Of a DNA stretch of 64,000 nucleotides, positions 48,346-60,975 are shown piece by piece. Under the pieces are notes generated by a model. That model saw only the letters and a program-made list of their open reading frames with translations, searched no databases and was not told the origin of the DNA. Location of the stretch: the NCBI RefSeq assembly GCF_902686445.1, contig NC_062213.1, positions 38,638,741 through 38,702,740 of the forward strand, read 5' to 3'. Positions within the stretch are counted from its first letter, which is position 1. Each line of letters starts with the position of its first letter. A program made the translations under genes and the position numbers. The stretch comes from Sciurus carolinensis. Lineage: Eukaryota; Chordata; Mammalia; Rodentia; Sciuridae.

Positions 48346-49503
48346 TATCACTTATCCTGTTTATGAAACAGGCTCTTCTCCTCTCTACCAATCTTGGAAA
48401 AACTTCCTTCCCTCTCACTTCAACTGAGGTTTGGCTACTTACTCTCCACTTTAGAATAGCTACCAAAACTCTGCTTCACTAATGTACTCCAACAGCTTCA
48501 CAATGGGGCCACCATTGCCTTGACTGAGCTTGAAGGCTGCTGCAAATGAAAGACATTCCTCGGCCACTCCTCTGGATGTGTCCTCCCTGCTCCTCTTGCT
48601 CCATGGGAACAGTGATGAGTCTAAGAAAGGCCCTAGGAGTCCTGCCGTTTTTCAGGATGGGAGGCGGGCTCCCTAACTCAGAAGTACACATTCCTTACAG
48701 TTCTTGACAGAATCCCCTGCTTTCAGCTCAAGCCGGGTAGGGTTAATGAAAACACACGCACCCTGGTAGAAATTTTAGGTATGTCAAATCCTATCACTCC
48801 AAATGTCACCAATCCTGAATCTCTCCTGTAAACAGAGATTTCCAGGTCTCAGTTAATGATGTGCTAATTTCAAGTCATGTTCCATTGAACAAAAACTAAT
48901 AAAACAAAAGGCTGGTTTCTCTAGGTCAAAGGTTAAGGATCCCAATGTTCACGGGCTCCAGTCCTTTAGGTCTTGACAGGGTTGTTTACAATTCTGCATT
49001 GACAGACTTAACTGAATTAACTGAAGTGATAGGTCTGTTTCCCACCCTAGATTAATGCCACCCTAACCCTCTAAAGACATGTCAGGGGGTGATGAGAGGT
49101 AGTTGCTCCTGGTTGGCACAGGCCACTCTGGCTCTCATGGTTGACTGTCCCTAACTTTGTCAGCGGCTGATGAATCAGATGCTCTGCTCTCCACCTATAT
49201 GATCAAAGGTCAGTGGCCACACAAGGTTGGGGGGTGGCATCCACCAGCAGTGTGATGGAGAGGCAGGGACTTGGGGTCTTCTCCTTAAATCATTTTATGG
49301 CAGGTAAAGCGAATAGCATCAGATTAAAGAATGCAGCTTTCATCATTTCATTATCTGATTTCTCTGAAAGGTCTTGCTTAATAATACAAAAGTGGGTAAA
49401 TGATTACAAAAACACCAATAGATTAAATTATTGCCAATATTTCTGGTAGAAATGTCTTCTCAAGCATATCTTTCACTAGGCCTCTTAAAATTGGATTGGG
49501 GGA
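48346..49503. other. VPS13B intron, no feature recognised
   Basis: No coding or repeat content recognised. Confidence 0.4.
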
Positions 49504-49701
49504 TGGCCAGGCATGGTGGTGCACACCTGTAATTCCAGTGAATCAGGGGCTTGAGGCAGGAGGATCATAGGCTCGAAGCCAGCCTCCGCAACTTAGCAAG
49601 GCCCTGTCTCAAAATTAAAAAATAAAAAGGGTTGGGGATGTGGCTCAATGGTTAAGTGTTCTTGGGTTTAATCCTTGGTACGAAAATAAAGAAGTAAGTA
49701 A
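49504..49701 (+). repeat. B1-ID dimer SINE
   Basis: GGCCAGGCATGGTGGTGCAC, ACCTGTAATTCCAG, then GGTTGGGGATGTGGCTCAAT and GGTTTAATCCTTGG. Confidence 0.9.
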
Positions 49702-51520
49702 ATATATTGGGTTGAAGGCAGGTGGTCACCTCATTTACGGTCTTCTCCCGTTTCCCTTTCCTGTGCTGACCCTAACCTGTACAAGGAATGTGGAGCCCTA
49801 ACCAGCTGTGTCATCCACACAGGGTACAAACAGGTATGGCGGCAAAATTCCCCTTTGATCTTCTGCTTGCCCCACTTGGCGGCCACAGTGAAGGCCCCAG
49901 TTGCTGTGGCTTTGATGGATAGGCTGTTGGACAGCCAGAAAAGCCGAAAGCCTGAGCCCCATGACGGGGTCAGTGCCTACAAGGTGGAGGAGTCATCAGA
50001 TTGCACACCCCCAGCTCAGCACCAGACCTCGAAGGGGGAAAGCCACCCATCACACACCGGCACCTCACTGGTCGCCAGGTGCTACTGTCTCTCGCTGTGT
50101 GCTGATGAGCTGGGGAATAGAGAGCAGGGGAGACGAGCAGCCGTCCAGGCCTCTGCGAGCCGCCTGCAGGGAGGCCCTCTTATTAAGCTAGTCCAGCTGA
50201 CTCCTGCGACTGGTGAGTTATTTACTGTCATGTACTTAAACTCTAAAGCTTTAAGTAATGGAAAGGGATCTCAAGACTTGTCTGCTGGCAGCAGGCCCAC
50301 GGGCGGGGGCCACATGGAGAGGGCTGTGACGTGATGCAGGGGCGCGGAGGGAAGAGGGCTCCTAGGAGGGCACCAGGGACCCTGCGAGTGGGCTGGGCTG
50401 TGGGGTGGGGTGGGCTTCCTGGGCACCTTGGCTGTAGGAGGGCCCAAGGGACCAAGGGAACTATGAGCCCCTCCTTCACCTCCCCTGTGACTGTTCCCAG
50501 TACCAGGCAAGGATGCGCCCTCACTGATCTATTTTGGTGCCAGCCTTAACACAGAGTGTAATCTTATTTTGGGCACTTTTTTGTCACAATAGCAGAGGTA
50601 CAGACCTAAGCTGGGATACCACTCCATCCACAACTCACCATTCCAGACACAGGTGACCCAGAGCGTGGAAAACATTCCAGCTCCGGGGCAGTAGTTGTGT
50701 TAGAAGAGAGGCAAACTTTGGTCTGTCGCCCTGAAATTCCCAGCTGTCAGTCTGACTGCTGATGAGAGATTCTGGTGGCTACACATAGCTCCTTGCTCAC
50801 TTGGAGGGAAACTCTGGCTCCACCTGGGAGAGGCCAGATTGGGATTCTGAGAGGAGCCCCCAAGAGTGCAGGAGGTGGAGGGGTGCAGCTGTAGGGATCC
50901 AGCCCGTGATGCATCAGTCAGGCAGTGGCCTGGCCTGGCCTTTGGTGTTTGGAGAAGAAACAGGTCTGGGAAGGAACATGGAGTGAAGAGAAGACATGGA
51001 GTTGCCCAGCCTTCCATGGTGCAGGCTCCAGGGCACAGGGTCAAGTGTGTGTATTTGGGGAAACAGATTTGGTAAGTGTGGGCAAGGCTGATACCAATTC
51101 TACAGGCTGAACACAGTTCTCTCAAAAGTCACTGCTTTTAGAAATACTGTTGTGGAGCGCATCCAAAAGCCCTGGTGACCTCTCTCGGCCAGTTGGAAGA
51201 CCCCGCCTCACTGACCTTCTGGTCCCCAGAAGGCAAAGCAGAGACAAGAAGTCCCCCAAATCCAGATTCACTAGGAGGAAAGGTGTTTCTCCTACCCTGG
51301 AACTTTTGACTGTTAAGTCTCCCTACATCCTGTTTTCAGGCCCAGAGCCCTCCAGGGTAGAAGGCTCCCAGGTTCTGGTTCTTGCTGGAGGTTTGATCTG
51401 GGCAGTCACCTGACTTCTTCAAGCCTTGGGCTGTGAAGATCAAGTAAGGCGGCACATGTGAAAGTGCTGTTAACCCTAAAATATTCTTTAAGTATATATT
51501 TTTTTATAACTGGGTCTTTA
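49702..51520. other. VPS13B intron, GC-richer, no gene seen
   Basis: Long open frames at 49855-50334 (+) and 50243-50524 (-) reflect GC content; none has family features or fits VPS13B phases. Confidence 0.45.
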
Positions 51521-51535
51521 AAATTTCTGTCTTAC

Positions 51536-51615
51536 GGGCTGGGGAGATATAGCTCAGTCGGTAGAGTGCTTGCCTTGCAAGCACAAGGCCCTGGGTTCGA
51601 TCCCCAGCACTGCAA

Positions 51616-51643
<28 letters not shown>
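51536..51643 (+). repeat. young ID SINE with target duplication
   Basis: GGGCTGGGGAGATATAGCTC, then GTAGAGTGCTTGCCTTGC, then CTGGGTTCGATCCCCAGC and a nearly pure A tail. Flanked by AAATTTCTGTCTTAC at 51521-51535 and 51644-51658 without mismatch. The B box GGTTCGATCC is intact. Confidence 0.95.
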
Positions 51644-51646
<3 letters not shown>

Positions 51647-51658
51647 TTTCTGTCTTAC

Positions 51659-54060
51659 AAAGTAAGAAACTAAGCAACTAGAATTTTAATTTCCCTACCA
51701 GAGGTTTCAAACTACTATATCACAAGAGCCCTAACTTCAATTAGACATTGAATTGTATCTAGCAATTTTAAACACCATTTCTGGGGATGAATGAAATGGT
51801 GACAAATCTGTACTTCTCACATAGGAGGCCTGGTTGCTCCTGCTCCTCTTCTTTCCTTCTTGCTCACACTGGTGGTTCTAAGACCAGGCATTTTGAGATG
51901 AGCCAGAGGTTCTGAGAGACACAGACAGAACTCTTTGAGGAGGAAAGAAAGTTGCTTTGGCCAAGCTAGAGACACCCATTATGAACTCTGAGAAGCCCAG
52001 AGATGGTTGTCGGATGTGTGCTAGGCGGGACCAGAGCTCCCAGGGGTCAGGGCAGGCCAGTGTTGGCAGGCGTGGGGAGTTTATGTCAGCTCCAGAACTC
52101 AGAGGTTTCTACAAATTACCAGAAGTGAAGAAAGACTGCATGAGCTCACGGTCATTTCCACAGACAGCATGGATGAAGATACACGAGACACATGCAAAAG
52201 ACCACAGCAAAGATCAGGGCTCTGTGACTTCCACCCTGTCCGTGAAAGCCAGGTCCAAAGGTGACCTTAGCAGGACAGGGTCAGGGCTCCTCAACGAGCT
52301 GATCTCTACTTCCAGACACGTTTTTAGACAGTGACTGGGGCTTCATTGGGTGAGAAGGGAGTAGAATCCACAGGCTAGAATTCAATCAGGATCAGGATGG
52401 AGATGGCCATGCACTGGCCAGATCAGGTCTCTTCTTCCTGATCACCTGAAAGTTCTAGGAATAGCTTGACTGGGGGCAGGGAGCTCTTATATCCAGAGTA
52501 GAGGGCACTGAAGACTAAAATTCTTAGCATAAAAGGGTCCCAAAGTCCCAAATGGTGACCTTGATGCCCCAGGATAACATCATTGTTGATTCCTCTGGTT
52601 ATAGCAACTTAATCCACTGGACTACATGAAAGCAAAGAATGCTCCTGCCATTACTCCAGATGTCTCTTTCCTGGGACACTCTTTGAAACCAGGCAACTAT
52701 TATATTACCTTTGCTACCATAATACAATAAATACTGACAGGTGATATCTGTTCAACATGGGCTTTGTGCCTGCTGTTACTTCCAGTAGTGGTATTACCAG
52801 TCTCAGTTTATAAGGCAGAAACCAGGATGAGAGAAGTGAAGAACTTATCTGAGGTCATGAAGAAAGGACTTGAACACTGTAGACTGGGGCCCAGGGTCCT
52901 GAGGGATGTGGTCCACACTTACCACACCAAGTTCCCTAAGGGAAACACATGGTCTTTGGGTTGCTGAGTCAAGCAAGAAGATCGTCCTTTACCCAGCATG
53001 TCCACCGCAGGTCACTAGCTTCCCTGTTGCCATGCATTATCAAGTGACAGTGCCCCACACCGTGGACTGTTATTACTTAAACAATTTCTAGTGACTTAAC
53101 CTGCACTTGTAACTTTTTACTACTTCCTCCCTCAGCCTGAGCTGGCTGCACACAGCTGGGGGGCTGCATAGGGAACTGAAGACCAGGGGGAGGACGGAGC
53201 CTTTCAAGCCCATCTTTCCCACCCTGTGCTCTGCACTGCCTTGGTCACTTTGATCTCTGAGAGCCCACACTCCCTCAGACACGTGGGTGGCAGGTTGCCA
53301 AGCTGTACAGTTTTAAATTCCTTTTGTAAGCAAATAAACAAAAAATACCCTTGAAAATCCTGCACTGCAAACCTTCAGCTCTGAAGCTTCCTTTTTATAG
53401 ATTTTCCAAAGCAACTTATTTTTAAACATTTGAAATGTTTTGAAACATCCATAGCAATCTTCACCTCTAGCTATACCACTGACTGCTTCACAAACAATCA
53501 TGCTCTGAGTCAGGCAGATCTCAAAAATAAGTAAATGAATAAATAAATAAGAGGAAAAGCAGGCTCCTCGCTGAAGTTCACATGACACGTGTGCACTGCG
53601 CAGGTGCTGCTCAAACAAAAGCAGGCGCCCGCGATGCTTGCAATAGGGGCCAGTGAGTGCTTCGGAAGGGTGTCTGTTACTCTAAAGAGCAAAGGGTGAT
53701 GCGTTGCCTGTAGTGTGGACGCCATGTGCTCAGGGGCGTCCCACGCAATCACTCTTTGCTTTGGAGTACCACACTCAGGCCCAAGTTACGTTTCCTACCA
53801 GATGCAAATGAAGGCAGAGCACAGGGGTTTGGGTGGGCCAATGTCCCTGCCAGGCAGGTCCTGGGAAGGCCTGTCTCTACCACATGATGGCTCTGAAAAC
53901 GGGGTCTGTCCCCACGGTGGGCACCAGGACGAGTGCCTGTCCTTCTGAGTACCTCAGCTTTGGCTACAGAAAGGAGGTGAACTTCACAGCATCCCCAGGG
54001 AGAAGGCAAAGCTGCCAACCCTGCAAGAGCCACCCTGGATGGGAGTGGCCCAGCCCTTAC
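51659..54060. other. VPS13B intron, MIR trace
   Basis: A MIR-like stretch at about 52760-52890 (AGAGAAGTGAAGAACTTATC, AAGGACTTGAACACTG). Otherwise nothing recognised. Confidence 0.45.
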
Positions 54061-54231
54061 CGAGCAGGCTGATGCCCAGCCGGGACAGGCCCTGTCGCAG
54101 CCCCTCGCCCAGGCTCTCAGGCAGCTGCCGCCGCCATTCCTCCTGCCGGTTGTAGTGCTCCTCATCCAGGGAGAGCCGGTCCATGTTCCGGGCCAGGCTG
54201 GTGGCCAAGTTGGTGATGGATGTGAGGGTAC
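54061..54231 (-). CDS. VPS13B: VPS13B exon (residues 328-385)
   Basis: 171 bases, acceptor GTGCCCTCAG, donor CTGCTCG followed by GTAAGG, phase 1 at both ends. It reads GTLTSITNLATSLARNMDRL, then SLDEEHYNRQEEWRRQLPES, then LGEGLRQGLSRLGISLLG. It contains the SLDxxYxxxR segment that follows the helical module in VPS13 proteins, with strongly charged helix-forming sequence. The frame is open through the neighbouring intron on this strand, so the longer open reading stretch seen around it is not all coding. Confidence 0.95.
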
Positions 54232-56126
54232 CTGAGGGCACAAGAGCACAGGGCTGTCCTCTTTGTCACATGCATACTGGACCCTAGAGCAGAGGCCCTG
54301 GAGGTCTGCTGGGGGAGTGAGAAGGGGCGGAGGCAGCATTTGTGTCCTTCCTGGACATGCCCGGTGGGGAGTGGCACTGCTTCCCTCCTGGGCCACGCGA
54401 GGCATGAGTTTTAAACAAATGAGGTGCAGATTAACCTCTGCCCAGGAGGGTGACGGCACTCTTCAAGGGGGATAAGAAAGGCCTGGAGTTTCACGTCCTT
54501 CATAGCACTTGATTGTCAAGACTTGGCAAAGAAGTTCTGAAATCCCTGATGAAGCCCCGTTCTGAGGCTAAAATTCCCCCGCTCTGATTTTAAAGTTTAA
54601 GGTTAAGGTTATGTTGCTGTATTTTAGACAGATTGTAAAGAAATACTTTCCCTTTAGGGATGAAATTTACCTCCCCTTCATTACTTCAGTCTTAATAATG
54701 GCAAACACTACACCTTATCATTTGACACTCTGATTAAATAATCACTGTGCCACAGAGAACACACGCAATTTTAATATTCCAAATGTTAACAAAAAACAAG
54801 TGAGGACAGTGAAGGGGGCGAAGTCACAGCCGCTCTGGTTGTCCTAAGATGGTGACTTCAGCCTCTTGCTCCAAACAGTCCTAACCCCTCTAGCAAGTCT
54901 GCATGTCTTTCAACCAACAAAACTGGAGGACAGACAACTAGTCTGGAGAAGGCATGGCAGATGTCATTTTTGCAGCTGTGTCTTTACTAGTGATCTGAAA
55001 AGAAACACAAACACACCAACAAACCAAACAGACTCTGCAGGAGAACAAGTGTAAAGGACATTTAGTGAGTAAGTCTGCTGAAATCATTGCTGGGGTTCAG
55101 TGCAGCAGGTGTAGGTTGTCATATTTTACAATAAGAACAACAGGATGGCAGTGTCAGGAGGAGCCCCTGCCTCAGTCCCACTGACTCATCTGGTGAGGGC
55201 AGTTCTGTTCCCAGGCCTCCCAAAGCTCCTGGGCTGGGAAGTGGTCCTTTTCACTGTCAAATGAACTTGTTTTTATTGTTCTTGCTGTTTTCTTACCCAC
55301 TACCTTGGGCCTCCGCCCTACCCGATGGATCTTGGATTCTCATATTTCAAGTTCAAGTCTTCTTTTGAGGTCTTCTAGAGACTTCCACAACCTGCCCACT
55401 CATGACAGGGTTGTGGCACTGTCTACAGTAAAATGCCTTTTATGGGGAACAAGGCCTTTGCCCTGTTTTCCCTGCCTCCTGCTGAGAAGAAAAGGGGCCT
55501 CAGATGGCTCTTGTTAGTTCCCGAGTCACTGCCAACCTGACCAAAATATCATCAAGCAAACTCAGGGATGAAACGAAAACATTCTCCTCCTTATGGGAAG
55601 CGGTGTGGCCTGTGTGCCCGGGGACCAACTAGGGCCACAAGATGGCACTGTGTACGTATCATGTTGGAGAAAAGTTGGCTGCTTCGCCTCTGAATCCGCT
55701 TCCATGTCAAAATGCATCCATAACCTCAAGAAAGTTATGACAACTGTATCTACATTTTAAAAAAACACAATGAGGCAACACAGTGTGGGATCTCTGATGT
55801 CTGGCAGAAATCCTGAACACCTTTAATATTTCTGCATTTATCACACGGAATAACAGTTGAGCCGATCCTTATTTTCCCAATGGGAGGTTTAAGATTCTGA
55901 CGTTTCTGAAACATTTTCACACACTACAGGCAAGCAGTGAGCTGTTTAAAACCTAAGACATTATACATGAGCATTGTTACAAACCCAACACTTCACTGCA
56001 AGCTAACACACCGAACAAGCTAGAAGTCATGTGAGCACACTTACAACTTCAACTTGGTCTTTACAAATAAAAGGCAGGACGAGGAAGGAACGAGATAAAG
56101 CATTATCACAAGGAGCCGACAGCTAC
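54232..56126 (-). other. VPS13B: VPS13B intron, no feature recognised
   Basis: Non-coding. A TG-rich run and short AT-rich stretches only. Confidence 0.45.
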
Positions 56127-56303
56127 CTTTGGAAATGTGCTTCACGAATGATGTTGTCCCTCGGGAAACTCCACTCACGAAGGCTCCTGGGCCTCGGGTC
56201 AGTCCCTCATAAGGAAGTCTGAAGAAGTCGGAGATGCCATTCCCTACGCTCCTCACCAAGCTTGCCGGGCTGCCGAGGATCTCCAGAGACCCCACCACCC
56301 AGC
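56127..56303 (-). CDS. VPS13B: VPS13B exon (residues 269-328)
   Basis: 177 bases, between a TTGCAG acceptor and an AAAG-GTAGCT donor; it starts and ends in phase 1. It reads GWVVGSLEILGSPASLVRSV, then GNGISDFFRLPYEGLTRGPG, then AFVSGVSRGTTSFVKHISKG. The Gly/Pro-spaced pattern (LGSPxxLV, NGxxDFFxxPYEG, GPxxFVxGVxxG) is the hallmark of the VPS13/ATG2 C-terminal DH-like helical region. Its length is a multiple of three with matching end phases, so skipping it would keep the frame. Confidence 0.95.
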
Positions 56304-57519
56304 CTGCAACGGACCAAAGGAAGTCGTTACTGAAACCTGACTACTGCACTTCAACATTTGTGAAAAAGTGGCCCATTTTCCCTGCAATTCATTTTTCACA
56401 CTAGAATTGAGAATGTAATAAGCATCTTTGGAGCAAAATATGGGAAATAACTCATTCACTGTGAATTCATAAATGGTGAACTTTCATACTTTATAAATCA
56501 AAGTGATCCTCTGGCAGTCTCACAAATGGCTTTAATATGACTTCCTTGCCTGAGCCTCCTGGACTCCCGTAAAAGGGATTCCTGTGCAGGGGATCACTCC
56601 AGCCAGCCCATGGTGCTGTGCTCTGGGTTGCAGGTGCTCCCAGGCGGGGAAGTTCCTCCTGAACCTGCACAGGGCAGGGAGAGAGGCCAGATGCTAAATG
56701 GGGTGCTGTAAAGGGGACACAAACTTCTGACAAGGATGGAGGAGTTATTTTTAATCTTTCCCAATCCTACCAAGTTGAGTGCTTCCCTTTGGAGCAGGGT
56801 TAGAGCCAGACAAATGTCTCCCCTTCCACCCCAGCTTTGGTTGTGTAAACATCAGTGACAGGGACATACTGATTAGGTTAGCAACAGGGGAGTGTTCCCT
56901 GCGGATGTCCCAGGGGGTAGCTTTGAATCTGGTTTCCTACTTAAGTTCAGCCTTGCCAGAAGCCGTCCTGTTTAGTGGCCTGATGGCCATAGCTGCCTCG
57001 TGGGAATGAGGCTGTGGTGCAGGTCTGGCAGAGGCTGACCTTCCCCTTCCGCCCTGGGGTGGGGATGTGGGGCTCTGAGCCCAGAGAACTACAGGGGCAG
57101 GTGTGGGCCAAGGGCCAAGGGGAGGAGGAATCTGAAAAGGCAACTTCCTCCAGCAACCCACTGCCCCGCCCCCCCCAGCCCAGTGCTGGGGCCCTTTTGT
57201 GGGAAGCTGTGGGGATAAGAGGCATGTGGGAGTAACCTCCCTCAGCCATGAGCCTTTGGAGGACAGGACTGTGACAGATCCTCAGTTAAGTAACAGGTCC
57301 GAGAGTATTTGGAAGGTGAGTGTGCAAGAGCTGGACCAGAGTCCCAAAGGGTTTCAGTCCATGCAGAGAGGGGCTTTCTTAAGTTTTGAGCCCCTCTCCA
57401 CCTTCTCTGGAACACATCAGGAGGATAAAACTAGGTTTAGGTCCAAGGAAGGAGAGATTTCCAGTAGATGGAGAATACAAATGGGAGGACCTAAGCAGCT
57501 GGGCATGGTTCCATTTAGT

Positions 57520-57790
57520 TCTCACAGCATCTGTGTGAGAGTATCATTATCTCCCTTGATTCAATTAGGTTAACCAATAACTGAGCTGTTGCTTGGCATC
57601 AAGGGCTACACTAAGCACAAGAGGCAGAGACAAATTCAACATGGTGTCCTCTGCCTCCATGGTCTCACTGTTAGGTAGGAAAAGGAGGACCCTGGAGCTC
57701 AAAGATTAAGTCAATTGCCCACAATCTCCTGATTAGATATGGGGGTTGTGCTTCTAACCCAGGTTACCTGATTCCAAAGCCTATCCATGA
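57520..57790 (+). repeat. probable MIR
   Basis: TTAGTTCTCACAGCATCTGT, AAGTCAATTGCCCACAATCT and CTTCTAACCCAGGTTACCTG follow MIR order, possibly with an insertion. Confidence 0.5.
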
Positions 57791-58475
57791 GCCCAGGCAG
57801 CAAAAAGGCAGGATGTGGGAGGTTGTGGAATAGTATTCCTGGGAAGGCCCTCTCTGGGGGTGAAGAAATAGATTCCCTAATGCCTGGAAGGGTTGTAAAG
57901 GTCCACATGAAAGCAGGTCTAGAGACATCTTAATTCCCAATCTCTCCAAAGACTTGATATTTGAAGAAAGAAAAGCAGCTTTGACCAAATAAATGCCTCC
58001 CATGACAAGGTTCATTCAAGTACCTTTAAGGACACATAGGCAGAAGGCTCCAGCCTGGCCACTGAGCACCTGCCCACTACTGGGGCCCTTTCCTACTCTT
58101 TTCAGTCACATGAAGGGTGTGGTTAGGATTTCCTGGGTTATGACCTTGGAAGCCTGAAGTCATGCCTGGTGGAAGGCTATTTGTGGACCAGAGGTACATC
58201 TCAGTAGTATTTGCTTCTGGCCAGAAAAGGGTAGAAAGTACCCAAGGACATTCCTTTAATTAATTTCCTCCAAAAGCAAATATTGTTGTTCTTTGGTATC
58301 CACGAGGGGTTGGTTTTAATTCCCCTATATATATAAGGATGCTCAAGTCTCTTATATAAAATGGCATAATATTCACATGTAACTTGTACACATCCTCCTG
58401 TAAACTTTAAATCATTTCTAGATTACTTATAAGACTTAATAAATGTGAAAGCTATGGCAATAGTTGTTATACCAT

Positions 58476-58685
58476 TTTTTTTTTTAACTAGGGACTGAAC
58501 CCAGGGGTGCTTAACCACTGAGTCACACCCCAGTCCTTTTACATATTTTATTTAGAGATAGGGTTTCAATGTTGCTGAGTTACTAAGTGCATTGCTAATA
58601 ATCTGCTGAAGCTGGCTTTGAACTCCTGATCCTCCTGCCTCAGCCTCCCAAGTTGCTGGGATTACAGTTGTGCCTCACCATGCCC
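58476..58685 (-). repeat. B1-ID dimer SINE with target duplication
   Basis: GACTGAACCCAGGGGTGCTT, CACTGAGTCACACCCCAGTC, GTTGCTGGGATTACAGTTGT. Flanked by AGTTGTTATACCAT (58462-58475) and AGTTGTTATGCCAT (58686-58699). Confidence 0.9.
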
Positions 58686-58699
58686 AGTTGTTATGCCAT

Positions 58700-60689
58700 A
58701 TTTTTAAGGAAATTGCTGATAAGGAAAAAGTATGCACACATTCAGTACAGATGCAATTCTTTTTTGGGATACTTTTGTTCTGTAGTTGGTTGAATCTGTG
58801 GATGCAGAACTTGCAGATACAGAGGGCCCAGCTTATCTTTTGCTTAGGTTTTTGGGAATTTTGTTGACAAAGAAAGTCTGGGTGGATTCCCATGAAATTG
58901 AGACTTGGAGGTAGACAGGGACCTCAGGAAATTCTCAAGCCCACATTCTTTCGAATAGGGTTAGTCACTCATTTGTAATCATCATTTATTTATTTTTAAA
59001 AACTCTTCAAATGGCTCCACAAACTTCCCTAGAAATGAGGTCAGGGTGTTTTTGACCACTGTGGCCAGGAACCTTCTTCTCCAGCCCAGTGGATGAAAGC
59101 TGACCCAAATGAGATACAACGTGCTCCCTCCTAGGCCAGCCCTCTCCCTGCTAGTCCATTCTCTAAAATTTCTCTACCTGGCTTGGCAACCTCTGGCCAT
59201 CTGTCCATATCCTATTCCTTGGATCACTGCTTGCGTTCAGATAATCCTCATATTGACCATAGATTTTTAGTGACAGAGTTTCCACAGGCTCTAAAAACTT
59301 GGCTCTCTCTATTAGAATTTCTTGTCTTGGTATACAGTGAGATTGGGACAGCAAGAGGATTTTTAGGTGGATTACAAAAACTACAAACAGAATGTTCTTG
59401 TGAAACCTCATTAAAAACAAAACGAAGAGATCATTTTTAGCACAAAGCTGCAGGGGCCATGGTTACTTGGGGCCACAGGTGGGGTTTCTCCTCCAGCTCA
59501 TTAACAGATGGGTGCTTCCTGCACCTTGGCATCACCCAGTGACCACACAGAGCCTTACTCCTCCCCTGGCCTCAGATCAGAGCTTAGTAACCTACATGTC
59601 TGCTTCTCATGTTAAAAGCAAAGTTGCCTGAAAGGGTATGTTTCTGGAATGGTTTGTAAATATACCCATCTATTAAATTTGAAATGTTAACTGCTTATTT
59701 TTAAATGACTTCTTAGCAAGAGGAAAACATTTTCTCCATTGTTGTGCAAGCTCTCAAAACAACAGGTCTGGCAGGGCCCTCTCCCTGATCTTGTCATTTT
59801 CCTTTATAAGAGTCTGGATAGGCCTGTTAACTCTATGACTTGCATTGTGGGGGAAATGTAATCTTACCAACATGGCCAGTTACTGGCATCTCAGCAGCGA
59901 TAACATGGGCCATTTATTGCTACAATCTGAATCTTCTATGGGAATGCATTTACCAAGTACATGGTCTCAAAGAGGATAGGGCAGATGTTCTCTCCTTTGT
60001 CACTTTCATAAAGTCAGACTTCCATGTTCTTTCCTGGAGAGGACTGATGAGGCTGACCTGGGGTGGTGCTCTGCTTGAATTCCTGGGACCATGAGGAGCC
60101 AGACTATCAAACAAACTGCTTTAGAGTGAACTTGGCTCAGGAACACAGGCTCATGCTGATTACTGTAAAGTATTCTGAGACCACATGGTTCCCAACACTC
60201 AATCTTTGGTGCACAGTACTGCCAATATAAGATTTTGTACACATATTAAACCACCCCTTGCAAACTTTTCCAGTCAGACTGAAAAGGCCCTCTCTCACTG
60301 AGAAACAGCAACCTCTGGCCTACAGGAAGCCACCTGCCTGGCACCACACGGCAATCAGGATGAGCAAGGGCCATTCTTCCTTTTTGGAGTTGGGTCTGTG
60401 GAGGGGCCGAGACACTGATAGCTTTCTCTTTGCAAGCTGTCTAGACAGGCGGTGAGGCACAGGGCAGGCAGAGGGTTCTTTGTGAATTTTAGAAGCACAG
60501 AAATTCTCTGAATTTCTCACCTCGAGCTATTCATGAATAGAAATGAAGAAAACTAACCTAGAACTGGATTTCTTTTTGGTCTAGTTTTCCTGGTTGCATT
60601 AGTGTGCTAACACAGGGTTTTGTGCTTGCAGGTGCTAAAAAAGTGTTTGCTAAATTGAATTAAAGTCTACATCATATAACAGCTAAAAT
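58700..60689. other. VPS13B intron, no feature recognised
   Basis: No exon or repeat recognised. Confidence 0.4.
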
Positions 60690-60880
60690 ATTATAGTCAC
60701 TATTGCTTAAGAGTTCATTAAGTGCCAAGCCAAATGTTGGGTACTTCATATACTTTCATCTGGTCTTAAAAAAAATCTTAAAACCCACTTTATAGATGAG
60801 GATGTGAGACTTGGGGAGGTTCAATAACTTTCCCAAGACCTCAAGTCTAACAGCAGCAGAGTCTAGATTTGGATGTGGTT
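60690..60880 (+). repeat. MIR
   Basis: TTAAGTGCCAAGCCAAATGT, CACTTTATAGATGAGGATGT and GGGGAGGTTCAATAACTTTC. It ends about 100 bases from the VPS13B exon at 60976. Confidence 0.75.
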
Positions 60881-60975
60881 TTAATTGCCCTTGTGTACCA
60901 TCTTTCACTGATGGCTCAGCCACTACCCCAGAGCATGTCATTATTGTCGTCACAGACCCTTAGCTGTGTCCTCAC

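Noticed and set aside
49855..50334. 159-codon + strand open frame
   Set aside because: No protein-family features, no splice context, GC-rich VPS13B intron on the other strand.
51536..51620. tRNA-Ala gene
   Set aside because: Cloverleaf-like core with B box, but the A tail and target duplication show it is an ID SINE.
53749..54459. 236-codon minus-strand open frame
   Set aside because: It overlaps the VPS13B exon 54061-54231 in a different frame from the family match and runs through introns; high GC explains its length.
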